Below are positions 33,403 to 41,980 of a DNA stretch of 64,000 bases, piece by piece. Source of the DNA: Arthrobacter sp. Its GTDB lineage: Bacteria; Actinomycetota; Actinomycetes; Actinomycetales; Micrococcaceae. The position numbers were made by a program, and so were the translations under genes. The stretch is from positions 186,001-250,000 of the forward strand of contig JAITLQ010000013.1 of assembly GCA_031277795.1 (NCBI GenBank). Direction: 5' to 3'. Numbering within the stretch: position 1 is the first letter of the stretch; each line of letters opens with the position of its first letter. The notes under the pieces are model-generated. The model was not told the DNA's origin. It worked only from the letters and a program-made list of their open reading frames with translations, and did not search any database.

Positions 33403-34925
33403 GACTCCTCTTCCCTGCCGTCTTCCCTGCCGCGTGCGGCCCGTGATTCCTGCCCCTGCGGGGCCGGAAGCCAGGCTTCCACCCCCCATCCGCCGCTCTC
33501 CAGCGGGCCAGCCGTGACGGATCCGCCAAAGAGCCTGGCCCGCTCCACCATGCCAGAAAGGCCGATGCCGCTGCCCTGCGAGCGCGGCCTGCGGCTCGCG
33601 TGTCGCCCGTCATCTCGCACCCGCAGGTGCACACCGTGCTCGTCGGCCCGCATCCACACGAGCACCTCGGTGGGGTCCTTGGCGTAGCGCAGCGCGTTGG
33701 TCAGCGACTCTTGCACGATGCGCACGGCGCTCAGCCGCAGGGCCGGGTCCTGCGGAAGCAGGCCCTCCCGGTCAACGCGCAGGGGCAGCCCGGTGGCCCT
33801 GAAGCCATCCAGCATCCCGTCGAGGTCGGCGCCGGCGCCGGCGGGGCCCAGGGGCACCTCCTGGGTCTCCGCCCGCAGGACGCCGAGGCTGCGCCGAAGG
33901 TCGGCGAGCGCCGCCCGCCCGGTCCGTGAGACGTCGCCCATGACCGAGAGCGCGCGCTCCGGATTCTTGACCCCCACCTTCCTCGCGCCATCGGAGAGCG
34001 CAATCATGACGGAGAGGGAATGCGCCACGATGTCGTGCATCTCCCCCGCGATCCGGTTGCGCTCGCGACCGCGCGCGAGGTCCTGGGCGCGGCGGGCCCA
34101 GAGCTCCAGTTCCGCCTCGTGGAGGCGTTGATTGCGCACCCACGAACCGAAGAACACCACCAGCGCGTTGACCACGGCGTACAGGCCCACGAGCATCGCG
34201 AGAATGATGACCACGGAGGCGGCGTCGGTGCCGCTCTCCAGCTCGGCCCACGCTCCGGTGCGCCGGTACCAGATCAGCAGGCTCACGGACTCCAGCACGG
34301 TCACGATGAACGCCACGGTGTAGACGCGGGCCGCCGCGTATTGGCGCGCCACGGCGTAGAGCGCAAACCACAGGCCCATGCCCATCGAGGTCAGCGGGAG
34401 CCCCAGGAGCATGGACCCCAGCTCGAGGAGCGTGACGATGACCAGCACGGCGAGTGGGAAGCGCCGGCGGAAGAAGAGGCTGGCCCCGATGAGCACCATG
34501 ACCCCGAGCACCCAGCCCCACGAGGGCGAGGCGGGGGCGATGGCGAAGACGAGCGTGAGCATCGAGAGCAGCACGTAGGACGCGCAGGCCGCGACGTCCA
34601 TGAGCACCGGATGCGCCCGCACATAGCGGCGCAGCTTGGAGTGGTGGCGGTCCCCGAGCGCCCGCCACACATCGTCCCCCTCCGGGACGCCGCGCAGCGC
34701 GTCCCAGCCGGCGGGCGGCGGGGCGGTGGGGAGGCCCGACGACGCCGTGCCCGGTGCGCGGGCGGGGGGCCGCCCGCGGACCGGAGCGGGTCCTGAGGAC
34801 GGCGCAGGGATCGAGGGCGATCCAGGGGCCGGGGACGCTCCCGGGGTCGCGGGCGCGCCGGAGGGCGCCGCCCCCGCTGGGGCGGCGCCCTCCCGACGCT
34901 CGCTTCCGGACACGGGCGACGTCAC
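33399..34925 (-). CDS. Membrane sensor histidine kinase (HisKA_3)
   Basis: A 508-residue kinase starting at the GTG at 34925 (overlapping the permease stop as GTGA). Residues 1-75 are a Pro/Gly/Ala-rich disordered tail, about 120-275 hold six membrane helices, then a coiled region, the phospho-acceptor helix RNRIAGEMHDIVAHSLSV (His about 310), N-box RIVQESLTNALRYA (about 415) and G-box GSGIGLSGMVERA (about 462). It belongs to the DesK/LiaS-like class often linked to antibiotic or envelope stress ABC exporters. Partner of the adjacent LuxR-type regulator. Confidence 0.94.
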   Translation of the reverse strand: MTSPVSGSERREGAAPAGAAPSGAPATPGASPAPGSPSIPAPSSGPAPVRGRPPARAPGTASSGLPTAPPPAGWDALRGVPEGDDVWRALGDRHHSKLRRYVRAHPVLMDVAACASYVLLSMLTLVFAIAPASPSWGWVLGVMVLIGASLFFRRRFPLAVLVIVTLLELGSMLLGLPLTSMGMGLWFALYAVARQYAAARVYTVAFIVTVLESVSLLIWYRRTGAWAELESGTDAASVVIILAMLVGLYAVVNALVVFFGSWVRNQRLHEAELELWARRAQDLARGRERNRIAGEMHDIVAHSLSVMIALSDGARKVGVKNPERALSVMGDVSRTGRAALADLRRSLGVLRAETQEVPLGPAGAGADLDGMLDGFRATGLPLRVDREGLLPQDPALRLSAVRIVQESLTNALRYAKDPTEVLVWMRADEHGVHLRVRDDGRHASRRPRSQGSGIGLSGMVERARLFGGSVTAGPLESGGWGVEAWLPAPQGQESRAARGREDGREEES

Positions 34926-35815
34926 CGCACGGGGCGGCGGACGGTCGCGAGGTAGCCGAGCGCGAGCGGGACGATGGCCCAGAAGCCGATCGTGAGCCAG
35001 ATGTCCCACGCGGCGAGCTGCTCGACGGGGGTCATCCCTGCCGCCGCGATGTCGGCGTCGGTGGCCCCGGAGAGCGCATTGTTCGAGGGCCGCAGGGCGT
35101 CCACGGCGGCCGTGGGCAGGTGGTTCGCGAACCAACCGACCACCTTGTTGCCCATGAAGCTCAGGCCGACCAGGACGTTGGAGATGACGTAGACGAACAC
35201 GGCGACCGTCACCACGGCGCCCGTCGTGTTGCGCATGAGCGCGCCCAGGCCGAGCCCCATGCAGACGAGCAGGAACACGTAGAGGCCGGAGATCAGCGCC
35301 TCCGTGACGAGCCGGCCGTCGGAGACCACCCCGTGACCCGTGGCCGCGAAAACGAGCCCGGTGACGAGCATCGCGAGCCCGTGGCACACGGCACCGAACA
35401 CGAAGCCGATCGCGCCGTTGATGAGGATCTTGGCGAGGTAGACGAGCCCGCGGCGGGGAACGGCGCTGTACGTGCTCACCGCCGTGTGCGTCGTGTACTC
35501 GCCCGCCAAGTTGACCACGGCGTTGGCCGCCACGAGCAGGCCGCCGATCTGCAGCCCGAGCCCGCCCATCTGGGCCACCATGGCCCAGGGAACGTCCACC
35601 TCCACAGAGTCCATCTGGAGCCCCATGATGAGCGAGAGACCGCCGGAGAAGAGGAGCATGACCGCTGCGCCGCAGACGAGCAGGATGGACGCCGAACGCA
35701 GGGAGAAGAGCTTGCGCCACTCCGAACGCAGCACGCGCGCGAACGTCACGCGCGCGCCGGCGAGCGCGGGGTTGGCGGGGACGGTGTCCGTGCCGTACAT
35801 GCTGTGGGTGCTCAT
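34922..35815 (-). CDS. ABC-2-type transporter permease
   Basis: A 297-residue membrane protein with six helices. The N-terminal LRSEWRKLFSLRSASILL motif (about 29-46) marks ABC-2 permeases, and AGEYTTHTAVSTYSAVPRRGL (beginning about 107) matches the conserved cytoplasmic loop. It forms an exporter with the ATPase encoded just upstream (4-bp overlap). The substrate is unknown; operons of this design commonly give resistance to membrane-active peptides or antibiotics. Confidence 0.92.
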   Translation of the reverse strand: MSTHSMYGTDTVPANPALAGARVTFARVLRSEWRKLFSLRSASILLVCGAAVMLLFSGGLSLIMGLQMDSVEVDVPWAMVAQMGGLGLQIGGLLVAANAVVNLAGEYTTHTAVSTYSAVPRRGLVYLAKILINGAIGFVFGAVCHGLAMLVTGLVFAATGHGVVSDGRLVTEALISGLYVFLLVCMGLGLGALMRNTTGAVVTVAVFVYVISNVLVGLSFMGNKVVGWFANHLPTAAVDALRPSNNALSGATDADIAAAGMTPVEQLAAWDIWLTIGFWAIVPLALGYLATVRRPVR

Positions 35816-36753
35816 CGCTGCGCCTCCATCGGCTGGGCCTGGTTGGGCTGGGATCCGGAGCGGTACTCGACCTCGGCGGCGGTCAGGCGCAGGTACGCCT
35901 CCTCGAGCGAGGTGCGCACCTGCGTGAGTTCGCTGAGCATGATCCCCTGTTCGAACGCCACGCGCCCCACGAGCGCGGCGTCGACGCCGCGGACGTCCAG
36001 CCGCTGCGGGTCGACGCGCCTGACCTGCGCGCCGCCGGCGTAGAGGGCGTCCCCGAGCCGGGTGGTCTCCGGTGTGCCGACGAGCACGTGCTCCTCGCCG
36101 AGCCGCGTGGTGAACTCCTCGAGGGAGGCGTCGGCCAGGATCCGCCCGCGGCCGATGACCACCACGCGGTCGGCCGTCTGCGCCATCTCCGACATGAGGT
36201 GGGAGGAGATCAGGACCGTGCGCCCTTGCCCGGCGAGGTCGCGGCACAGGCGCCGGACCCAGGTCACGCCCTCGGGGTCGAGGCCGTTGACGGGCTCGTC
36301 GAAGAGCAGCACCTGCGGGTCCCCGATGAGCGCGGCGGCGATGCCGAGTCGCTGCCCCATGCCGAGCGAGAACCCACCGGAGCGCTGATCGGCAACGGCG
36401 CCGAGGCCCGTCAGCTCGAGCACCTCGTCCACGCGGGAGGCGGGGATGCCGTTCGAATCGGCGAGGGCAAGCAGTGAGGAGCGCGCCTTGCGCGCCGGAT
36501 GCAGGGAGCGCGCATCGAGCAGCGCCCCCGCGGTGCGCAGCGGGGCGGCGTGCTGCGCGAGCGGCTTGCCCATGATGGTGGCGGTGCCGCGTCCGGGGGT
36601 CTCGAGACCCATGAGGATGCGCATGGTGGTGGACTTGCCGGCGCCGTTGGGGCCGAGGAAGCCCGTGACCTGGCCCGGTTGCACGGTGAAGGAGACGTCG
36701 CTCAGGGCGGATTTGCCCCCGTACTCCTTGCTCAGATGGCTGATCTCGATCAT
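35812..36753 (-). CDS. ABC exporter ATP-binding protein
   Basis: A 313-residue ATPase of the CcmA/DrrA class. Walker A is GPNGAGKST (about 35-43), signature FSLGMGQRLGIA (about 128-139), Walker B VLLFDEPVNGLDPEG (about 149-163), and the H-loop SSHLMSEM. The C-terminal 80 residues are the usual extension of exporter ATPases. The ATG at 36753 is preferred to a GTG eight codons upstream. First gene of the exporter/two-component operon. Confidence 0.94.
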   Translation of the reverse strand: MIEISHLSKEYGGKSALSDVSFTVQPGQVTGFLGPNGAGKSTTMRILMGLETPGRGTATIMGKPLAQHAAPLRTAGALLDARSLHPARKARSSLLALADSNGIPASRVDEVLELTGLGAVADQRSGGFSLGMGQRLGIAAALIGDPQVLLFDEPVNGLDPEGVTWVRRLCRDLAGQGRTVLISSHLMSEMAQTADRVVVIGRGRILADASLEEFTTRLGEEHVLVGTPETTRLGDALYAGGAQVRRVDPQRLDVRGVDAALVGRVAFEQGIMLSELTQVRTSLEEAYLRLTAAEVEYRSGSQPNQAQPMEAQR

Positions 36754-36786
36754 GCCGTCAACGCTATCGGCGCCCACGCGCCCGGG

Positions 36787-38550
36787 TCATGACCCTGAGG
36801 GATGATCCCCCTGGCCGGGGGCGCGCTCCGTCTCCCCCGCGAGGGGGAGGGAGGCACCCTGGCCTCCCGCGGCGTCGGGCAGCGTGGCGCCGGGCAGGGC
36901 GGCGGCCGCCGCCTCGGCGCTGGGGGCCACCGCCCCCGCGGCCCCGGTCCCCGCCGTCTCCACCGGCACGACGTCGGCTGGTCCCGTGGGTGCCTCGCCC
37001 ACCGTTTCCCAGGGCGCGACGGCGGCCGGTCCCGTGGGTGCCTCGCCCGCCCCGGCGCCCACGAGGACGGGAGCGACGTGGCGGGCGCCGGGCAGGGCCG
37101 GCGCCGCCAGGGCGGCGCGCGCCTTGGGCGGGTATGCATCGCGCCCGGCGAAGAGGCCCCCGAGCGGGTCGACGAGGCCAACGCGCCGCACAGGGTCGGT
37201 CTCCGGGCGCAGGACGCTGCGCACCACGAGGAAGCACACCCAGCCGAGCGAGACCATGTGGCCCAGGATCAGCAGCACGAAGAGCTCATCGGGGAAGCGG
37301 CCGTTGGCGTTCTCGTCCCCCGAGTGCATGTAGAGGTACATCCAGATCCCGACGAAGTGCGCCACCTCGAAGAGCTGCCACGTCAGCAGGGCCCGCCAGC
37401 GCGGGTAGGCCAGCGCCGCGAGCGGCACGAGCCAGAGCACAAACTGCGGCGAGTAGACCTTGCCGACCAGGACGAACGCGGCCACCACAAGGAACACGAG
37501 CGAGGCAACGCGGGGCGGCTGCGGGGCGGTGATGCCGAGCGCGAGGATCCCGAGGCACGCGAGGGCAAAGGCGCCGAAGCCGATGATGGTGATGGCGCCC
37601 GGTGTGCTCTGCAGGGCGGGGAACCAGCGCCCGACCGAGAGGTCCCAGGCCTGATAGACCGAGGAGTTGCCGGCGCCACGGCTGCCGCTGAAGGAGTAGA
37701 AGGTCCACCAGCGATCGAAGGCGGCGATGGCAAAGGGCACGTTGACCGCGAGCCACGCCGCGGCGGCCCCGCCCACCACCTTGAAGAAGGGCTTATAGAC
37801 GCCGGTGCGGATGGCGATCACGAGGAGCGCCCCCAGGGCGAGCGCCGGGTAGAGCTTCGTGGCGGCGCCGAGCCCGATGAGGATGCCGGCCAGCCACGGG
37901 TGTTCGCGCCCCAAGGCGAGCAGCCCCAGCGCGAGCATGGCCACGGCCCACATGTCCCAGTTAACGGTCAGCGCAAAGAGCATGGCCGGGCTCGCGGCCA
38001 CGATCGCCGCGTCCCAGATCCGCCGCCCCGAGCACTTGGCCACGGCGAGCACCACCACGGCCCAGAGGGCCACGGCAAAGAAGGTATTGATGTCGAAGTA
38101 GGCCAGCAGCTGCTGGCCGGGCTCCAGCGAGCGCGGGACAAGAAGCGAGAGCACCGAAGCGATGGCGGACATCAGGACCGGGTACTCGAACGGCTCCCCG
38201 GAGGAACCGGTGAACGGTGCCCAGGCGTCGGCCGCAAAGCCACGCCCGCCCCACAGGGCCGTCCAATCCGAATAGCACATGCCGACAAAGGCGTTCTGGG
38301 CACCACCCCAACCGTTCTGCCTGCACACGTCCTTGGAGAGGACGGTGAGCAAGCCAAAGACGGTGACGATGACCAGCAGCACGCGCTCCACGCGCCAGAA
38401 ACCGGGGCTGACGACGCCGGGCTCGGTGCGTCGGCCCAGCGGGCCGCCGATCGCCCCCACGAGGGATCGAAGGAACGCGTCGTTGCGGCTGGGCACCGTG
38501 ATGCGCAGCGGACCGCGGCGGTGATGACCCTGGGGATCCTGGCTCGACAT
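36787..38550 (-). CDS. GT87-like polyprenyl-phosphate-dependent membrane glycosyltransferase
   Basis: A 587-residue membrane protein of the DUF2029/GT87 family (alpha-mannosyltransferase type), with about eleven helices between residues 50 and 465. The first extracellular loop holds VGMCYSDWTALWG and PFTGSSGEPFEYPVLMSA, containing the acidic residues used by GT-C enzymes. KLYPALALGALL follows mid-protein. The C-terminal 125 residues are Ala/Pro/Gly-rich with repeated GEAPTGPA. It is equivalent by position to the Rv0051-type gene found near rpsF in mycobacteria. It likely adds a mannose-type sugar to wall glycans. Confidence 0.85.
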   Translation of the reverse strand: MSSQDPQGHHRRGPLRITVPSRNDAFLRSLVGAIGGPLGRRTEPGVVSPGFWRVERVLLVIVTVFGLLTVLSKDVCRQNGWGGAQNAFVGMCYSDWTALWGGRGFAADAWAPFTGSSGEPFEYPVLMSAIASVLSLLVPRSLEPGQQLLAYFDINTFFAVALWAVVVLAVAKCSGRRIWDAAIVAASPAMLFALTVNWDMWAVAMLALGLLALGREHPWLAGILIGLGAATKLYPALALGALLVIAIRTGVYKPFFKVVGGAAAAWLAVNVPFAIAAFDRWWTFYSFSGSRGAGNSSVYQAWDLSVGRWFPALQSTPGAITIIGFGAFALACLGILALGITAPQPPRVASLVFLVVAAFVLVGKVYSPQFVLWLVPLAALAYPRWRALLTWQLFEVAHFVGIWMYLYMHSGDENANGRFPDELFVLLILGHMVSLGWVCFLVVRSVLRPETDPVRRVGLVDPLGGLFAGRDAYPPKARAALAAPALPGARHVAPVLVGAGAGEAPTGPAAVAPWETVGEAPTGPADVVPVETAGTGAAGAVAPSAEAAAAALPGATLPDAAGGQGASLPLAGETERAPGQGDHPSGS

Positions 38551-38655
38551 GCGCACCAGCCTACGGTGAGCCCGCCCCCCCAGGTCCTTTTGCCAAGGAA
38601 TGGATGTATCCTGACGCCGTCAGAAACTCATGCCCGATGTCGAGGGGAACATCCC

Positions 38656-39312
38656 ATGAAGAATGCCCTGCCGCGAGTGCTGGCCGTCGCCTCGGTCTGC
38701 ACGCTCGCCCTCACCGTGTCCGCCTGTTCTGCCGAGCAGGGGGTGCCCGGCCTGCCCGGGCTCGTCGCCGAGCGCTCCGCCGACACCCCGCCGCCCGTTG
38801 CCGCTCCCACCGCGGCCCCGACGCTCCCGTCGCCGACCACCGCACCCGAGCCGACGGACGAGCCGTTCTCCACTGACCCGACGGACTCGACGGACTCGAC
38901 GGACTCGACCGACGATCCGTTCCAGTCCGAGGAGACCACGGCCGCCCCACAGACCTCCGCCAGCGCCTACGCCCCCACGGATCGCTACAAGGCGGACCAA
39001 GCGGTGTGCGGCGACGCCTACCAGGCCACCTACTACTACGAGTCCCCCTCGGACTCGAGCAAGTATTTCGAGATCTACTTCGCCCGAGCCAGCAAGCTCA
39101 AGGCGCTGGCCTCCAAGGCGAGCATCCCCGAGATCAAGCAAGCCATCACCTCCCTGCAGAACTTCAACCAGTCCTTGGGCGACGCCTTCAAGGCCCGCGA
39201 CACCACCAAGATGAGCGAACTGACCCGGAGCATGACCGACACCGAAGGCGACTACCGCGCCTCCGTCCGGCTGCTCATGACCTGCCGCTACGGCTACGAG
39301 ATGGGTCAGTAA
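38656..39312 (+). CDS. Putative lipoprotein with acidic repeat linker
   Basis: A 218-residue exported lipoprotein: signal peptide ending in lipobox LTVSAC (Cys about 24), a Pro/Thr/Asp-rich linker containing a short tandem STDSTDSTD repeat coded by a 9-bp DNA repeat near 38884, and a helical C-terminal domain (about 105-218) with two Cys (AVCGDAY and LMTCRYGY) that may pair. No known family is recognised. A strong terminator follows. Confidence 0.75.
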   Translation: MKNALPRVLAVASVCTLALTVSACSAEQGVPGLPGLVAERSADTPPPVAAPTAAPTLPSPTTAPEPTDEPFSTDPTDSTDSTDSTDDPFQSEETTAAPQTSASAYAPTDRYKADQAVCGDAYQATYYYESPSDSSKYFEIYFARASKLKALASKASIPEIKQAITSLQNFNQSLGDAFKARDTTKMSELTRSMTDTEGDYRASVRLLMTCRYGYEMGQ

Positions 39313-39325
39313 ACCGACCGGATCG

Positions 39326-39365
39326 GCGGCGGGGCGGGTTTCTTCACAGGAACCCGCCCCGCCGC
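39326..39365 (+). terminator. Hairpin terminator after lipoprotein gene
   Basis: Perfect 15-nt arms (39326-39340 and 39351-39365) with a 10-nt loop just past the stop codon at 39312. Confidence 0.85.
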
Positions 39366-39390
39366 GCATCGCCGGACCAACCGGCGCCCC

Positions 39391-39474
39391 GGTGACGCAA
39401 AGTGTTCGGGTTCGTCACCTCCCATTCACCCAGCCCCGGTGTGGGCGTCACCCTGGCTCCTTAGCGTCAGGGAC
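39391..39474 (+). promoter_or_regulatory. Promoter/operator region of the neuA-neuB operon
   Basis: Contains an inverted repeat GGTGACG (39391-39397)/CGTCACC (39413-39419), then TTCACC (39425-39430), 31 bases, and TAGCGTC (39462-39468), six bases before the GTG start. TAGCGT fits a -10 hexamer at a distance that would make the mRNA leaderless. The TTCACC-N31-TAGCGTC-N6-start layout recurs exactly at 42826-42875. Confidence 0.6.
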
Positions 39475-40776
39475 GTGAACACCACAGAGCACACCCACCG
39501 CACCGACCGCGTGGTCGTCGTCATCCCCGCCAGGGGTGGCTCCAAGGGTGTCCCCCTCAAGAATCTGCGGCCCGTTGCCGGGCGCTCGCTCGTGGCCAGG
39601 GCCATCGACGCTGCCAAGGCGGCCACCCTCGTGACCGACGTGCTCGTGAGCACCGATCACGCCGGGATCGCCCGCGAGGCGGTCGCCGCCGGTGCCAAGA
39701 TCGTGGAGCGCCCAGACGAGCTCTCCGGCGACACCGCCAGCAGCGAATCGGCCGTCCTGCATGCGCTCGACACCCTCGCCGCCAACGGCCACGAGCAGCC
39801 CACCATCACGGTGCTCTTGCAGTGCACCTCGCCCTTCATCGATCCGGCGGATCTCGACGAGGCCATCCGCCGCGTCCTCGTGGGCGGCGCCGATGTGAGC
39901 TTTGCCGCCGTGGAGGACCACGGCTTCCTCTGGACGAGGGACACGGCCGGCTCCGTCCTCGCCGTGGGCCACGAGGCGACCCACCGCCCGCGGCGTCAGG
40001 ACCGCGCCCCGCAGTACCGCGAGACCGGCGCGTTCTACGCCATGCGCACCACGGGTCTGCGCAGCGCCCGCCACCGCTTCTTCGGCAGCATCGACATCCT
40101 CGAGGTCCCGGCGTGGACGGCACCGGAGATCGACACCCTCGAGGACCTGCAGGCCGTGTCCGAGCTGGCCGCCCGCCGGGCCCACGCCTCCGGTTCGGCC
40201 GCCCTCCTCGACGTGGACGCGCTCGTCACCGACTTCGACGGCGTCCACACGGACGACGCTGCCTTCGTGAGCCAGGACGGCACCGAGTCGGTGCGCGTGA
40301 GCCGGGGGGACGGCATGGGCGTCTCCCGCCTCACGCGCTCCGGGGTCCCGCTGCTCATCCTGTCCACCGAGGTCAACCCCGTCGTCAGCGCCCGCGCCGC
40401 CAAGCTCGGCGTCCCGGTGCTGCAGGGCGTCTCCGACAAGGCGGGCGCGCTGCGCGCCTGGATGCAGGAGCACGGCCTCAACCCTCGGCGCGTCGCCTAC
40501 CTCGGCAACGACGTCAACGACCTGCCCGCGCTGCGCCTCGTCGGCTGGCCCCTCGCCGTGGCGGACGCCCGCCCCGAGGTCCTCGCCGAGGCCCGCCTGA
40601 CCCTGGCCGCCCGGGGCGGCCACGGCGCCGTCCGCGAGGCCTGCGAGCGCGTGCTGGCCGGCCGGGCGGCGGCCCAGGCCGCGCCGTCGGGCACCGATGT
40701 CACCACCCCCCATCTGTCCGTCGCCGCCCCGGCGCCGGTTCACCACACCTCCCCGGTCGCGACCGCGACCGCGTGA
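39475..40776 (+). CDS. neuA: CMP-nonulosonate synthetase fused to KdsC-like phosphatase
   Basis: A 433-residue two-domain enzyme. Residues 10-235 are a cytidylyltransferase with the CTP-binding IPARGGSKGVPLKNLRPVAG motif (about 19-38) and LLQCTSPF. Residues about 250-400 are a HAD phosphatase of the KdsC type with all motifs intact: TDFDGVHTDD (Asp pair), LILSTE, SDKAGAL (Lys) and GNDVNDLPAL. Together these suggest dephosphorylation of a nonulosonate 9-phosphate and its activation to the CMP sugar. A GTG start with a probable leaderless transcript. The C-terminal 35 residues are disordered. The exact sugar (Neu5Ac, Kdn or other) is not determined. Confidence 0.92.
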   Translation: MNTTEHTHRTDRVVVVIPARGGSKGVPLKNLRPVAGRSLVARAIDAAKAATLVTDVLVSTDHAGIAREAVAAGAKIVERPDELSGDTASSESAVLHALDTLAANGHEQPTITVLLQCTSPFIDPADLDEAIRRVLVGGADVSFAAVEDHGFLWTRDTAGSVLAVGHEATHRPRRQDRAPQYRETGAFYAMRTTGLRSARHRFFGSIDILEVPAWTAPEIDTLEDLQAVSELAARRAHASGSAALLDVDALVTDFDGVHTDDAAFVSQDGTESVRVSRGDGMGVSRLTRSGVPLLILSTEVNPVVSARAAKLGVPVLQGVSDKAGALRAWMQEHGLNPRRVAYLGNDVNDLPALRLVGWPLAVADARPEVLAEARLTLAARGGHGAVREACERVLAGRAAAQAAPSGTDVTTPHLSVAAPAPVHHTSPVATATA

Positions 40777-40799
40777 AACCCCTTCGAAAGGCACTTGCG

Positions 40800-41699
40800 A
40801 TGACCACCATCGATTCCACCCGCGCCACCCAGCCCGTGCAGATCGGCGAGAACCTCCTCGGCGCCGACCAGGACGTCTACGTGATCGGCGAGATCGGCAT
40901 CAACCACAACGGCGACATCGAGGTGGCCAAGCAGCTCATCGACATCTCGGCCGAGGCCGGCGCCAACGCCGTGAAGTTCCAGAAGCGCACGCCGGAGATC
41001 TCCACCCCCAAGGACATGCGCGACAAGATCCGCTCCACCCCGTGGGGCGACATGACCTACCTCGACTACCGCTACCGCGTGGAGTTCGACGACGCCCAGT
41101 ACAAGGAGCTGCTCTCCTACGCCGCCGAGCGCGGCCTCGACGCCTTCGCCTCCCCGTGGGACGTGCCCTCCGTGGAGTTCATGGAGAACCTGGGCGCCGT
41201 GACCCACAAGGTCGCCTCGGCCTCCGTCACCGACATCGAGCTGCTGACCGCCCTGCGCGAGACCGGCAAGCCGATCATCCTCTCCACCGGCATGTCCACG
41301 ATCGAGCAGATCGACAAGGCCGTCGAGACCCTCGGCACCGACAAGCTCGTGCTCATGCACGCCACCTCGACCTACCCGCTGCCGGCCGAGGAGGCCAACC
41401 TGCGCATGATCGAGACGCTGCGCGAGCGCTACCAGGTGCCCGTGGGCTACTCCGGCCACGAGCGCGGCCTGCAGATCTCCCTCGCCGCCGTCGCCCTCGG
41501 CGCCGTCACCGTGGAGCGCCACATCACCCTGGATCGCACCATGTGGGGCTCGGACCAGGCCGCGTCGCTCGAGCCCAAGGGCTTCGCCTCGCTCATCCGC
41601 GACATCCGCATCCTGCAGGACGCCCTGGGCGACGGCGTGAAGCGCGTGTTCCCCGGCGAGTTGGCGCCGCTCTCGCGCCTGCGCCGCGTCGACGCCTGA
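40800..41699 (+). CDS. neuB: NeuB-type nonulosonate (9-phosphate) synthase, short form
   Basis: A 299-residue PEP-dependent aldolase-like synthase. It shows VIGEIGINHNGDIEVAKQLI (about 26-45), AVKFQKRTPE (about 58-67), FASPWDVPSVEFMENLG (about 116-132), PIILSTGMSTIEQI (about 157-170), GYSGHERGLQISLAAVALGA (about 216-235) and VERHITLDRTMWGSDQ (about 238-253). All NeuB catalytic landmarks are present, but the protein stops after the TIM barrel and lacks the C-terminal antifreeze/SAF domain of typical 340-350-residue NeuB. Second gene of the operon, 23 bp after neuA. No NeuC-like epimerase gene is nearby. Confidence 0.92.
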   Translation: MTTIDSTRATQPVQIGENLLGADQDVYVIGEIGINHNGDIEVAKQLIDISAEAGANAVKFQKRTPEISTPKDMRDKIRSTPWGDMTYLDYRYRVEFDDAQYKELLSYAAERGLDAFASPWDVPSVEFMENLGAVTHKVASASVTDIELLTALRETGKPIILSTGMSTIEQIDKAVETLGTDKLVLMHATSTYPLPAEEANLRMIETLRERYQVPVGYSGHERGLQISLAAVALGAVTVERHITLDRTMWGSDQAASLEPKGFASLIRDIRILQDALGDGVKRVFPGELAPLSRLRRVDA

Positions 41700-41762
41700 G
41701 CCGATCGGCTTGGCTCGGCGGGCCGCGGGTGTCGGCGCGGCCGGCTGAGGCGAGATGCACGA

Positions 41763-41799
41763 CGACGCCGGGTCGCCCTTGGGGGGCGGCCCGGCGTCG
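41763..41799 (+). terminator. Terminator after neuB
   Basis: Outer arms CGACGCCGGG (41763-41772) and CCCGGCGTCG (41790-41799), extended inward by CGCCC/GGGCG, around a short loop. Confidence 0.75.
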
Positions 41800-41812
41800 C
41801 GCTGTGCTGTGC

Positions 41813-41980
41813 TGCGGTGCGGTGCGGTGCGGTGCGCCCGCCCGTTTGTCACCCCCTTCCCGGAATCTCACCCCCGCGGCGCATTTTCACCCCCGCTGCG
41901 CTTTTTCACCGTCCCGAGGGCGGTGCAAAAACCACCGAGGGGGTGCGGATTCCGCGAGGGGGTGAAAAAGCGGGGCGGGT
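41813..41980. repeat. Short repeats and nested hairpins between neuB and the nucleotidyltransferase gene
   Basis: A 5-bp repeat (TGCGG/GCGGT) runs about 4.5 times from 41813 to 41836. It is followed by four direct TCACC(CCC) units each after a short T-run (around 41848, 41872, 41888, 41907), then inverse copies GGTG/GGGGGTG (around 41925-41970). The CGCTTTTTCACC near 41905 pairs with GGTGAAAAAGCG near 41963. Several alternative hairpins are possible; probably a complex bidirectional terminator. Confidence 0.5.

Noticed and set aside
34926-35720. Histidine kinase extended to a 773-residue frame
   Set aside because: The upstream part is in the shadow of the ABC permease gene; the GTG at 34925 gives the usual overlap and a sensible kinase N terminus.
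41813-41836. Phase-variation repeat in a coding region
   Set aside because: The GCGGT repeat lies between the neuB terminator and a convergent gene, outside any reading frame or promoter that can be recognised.
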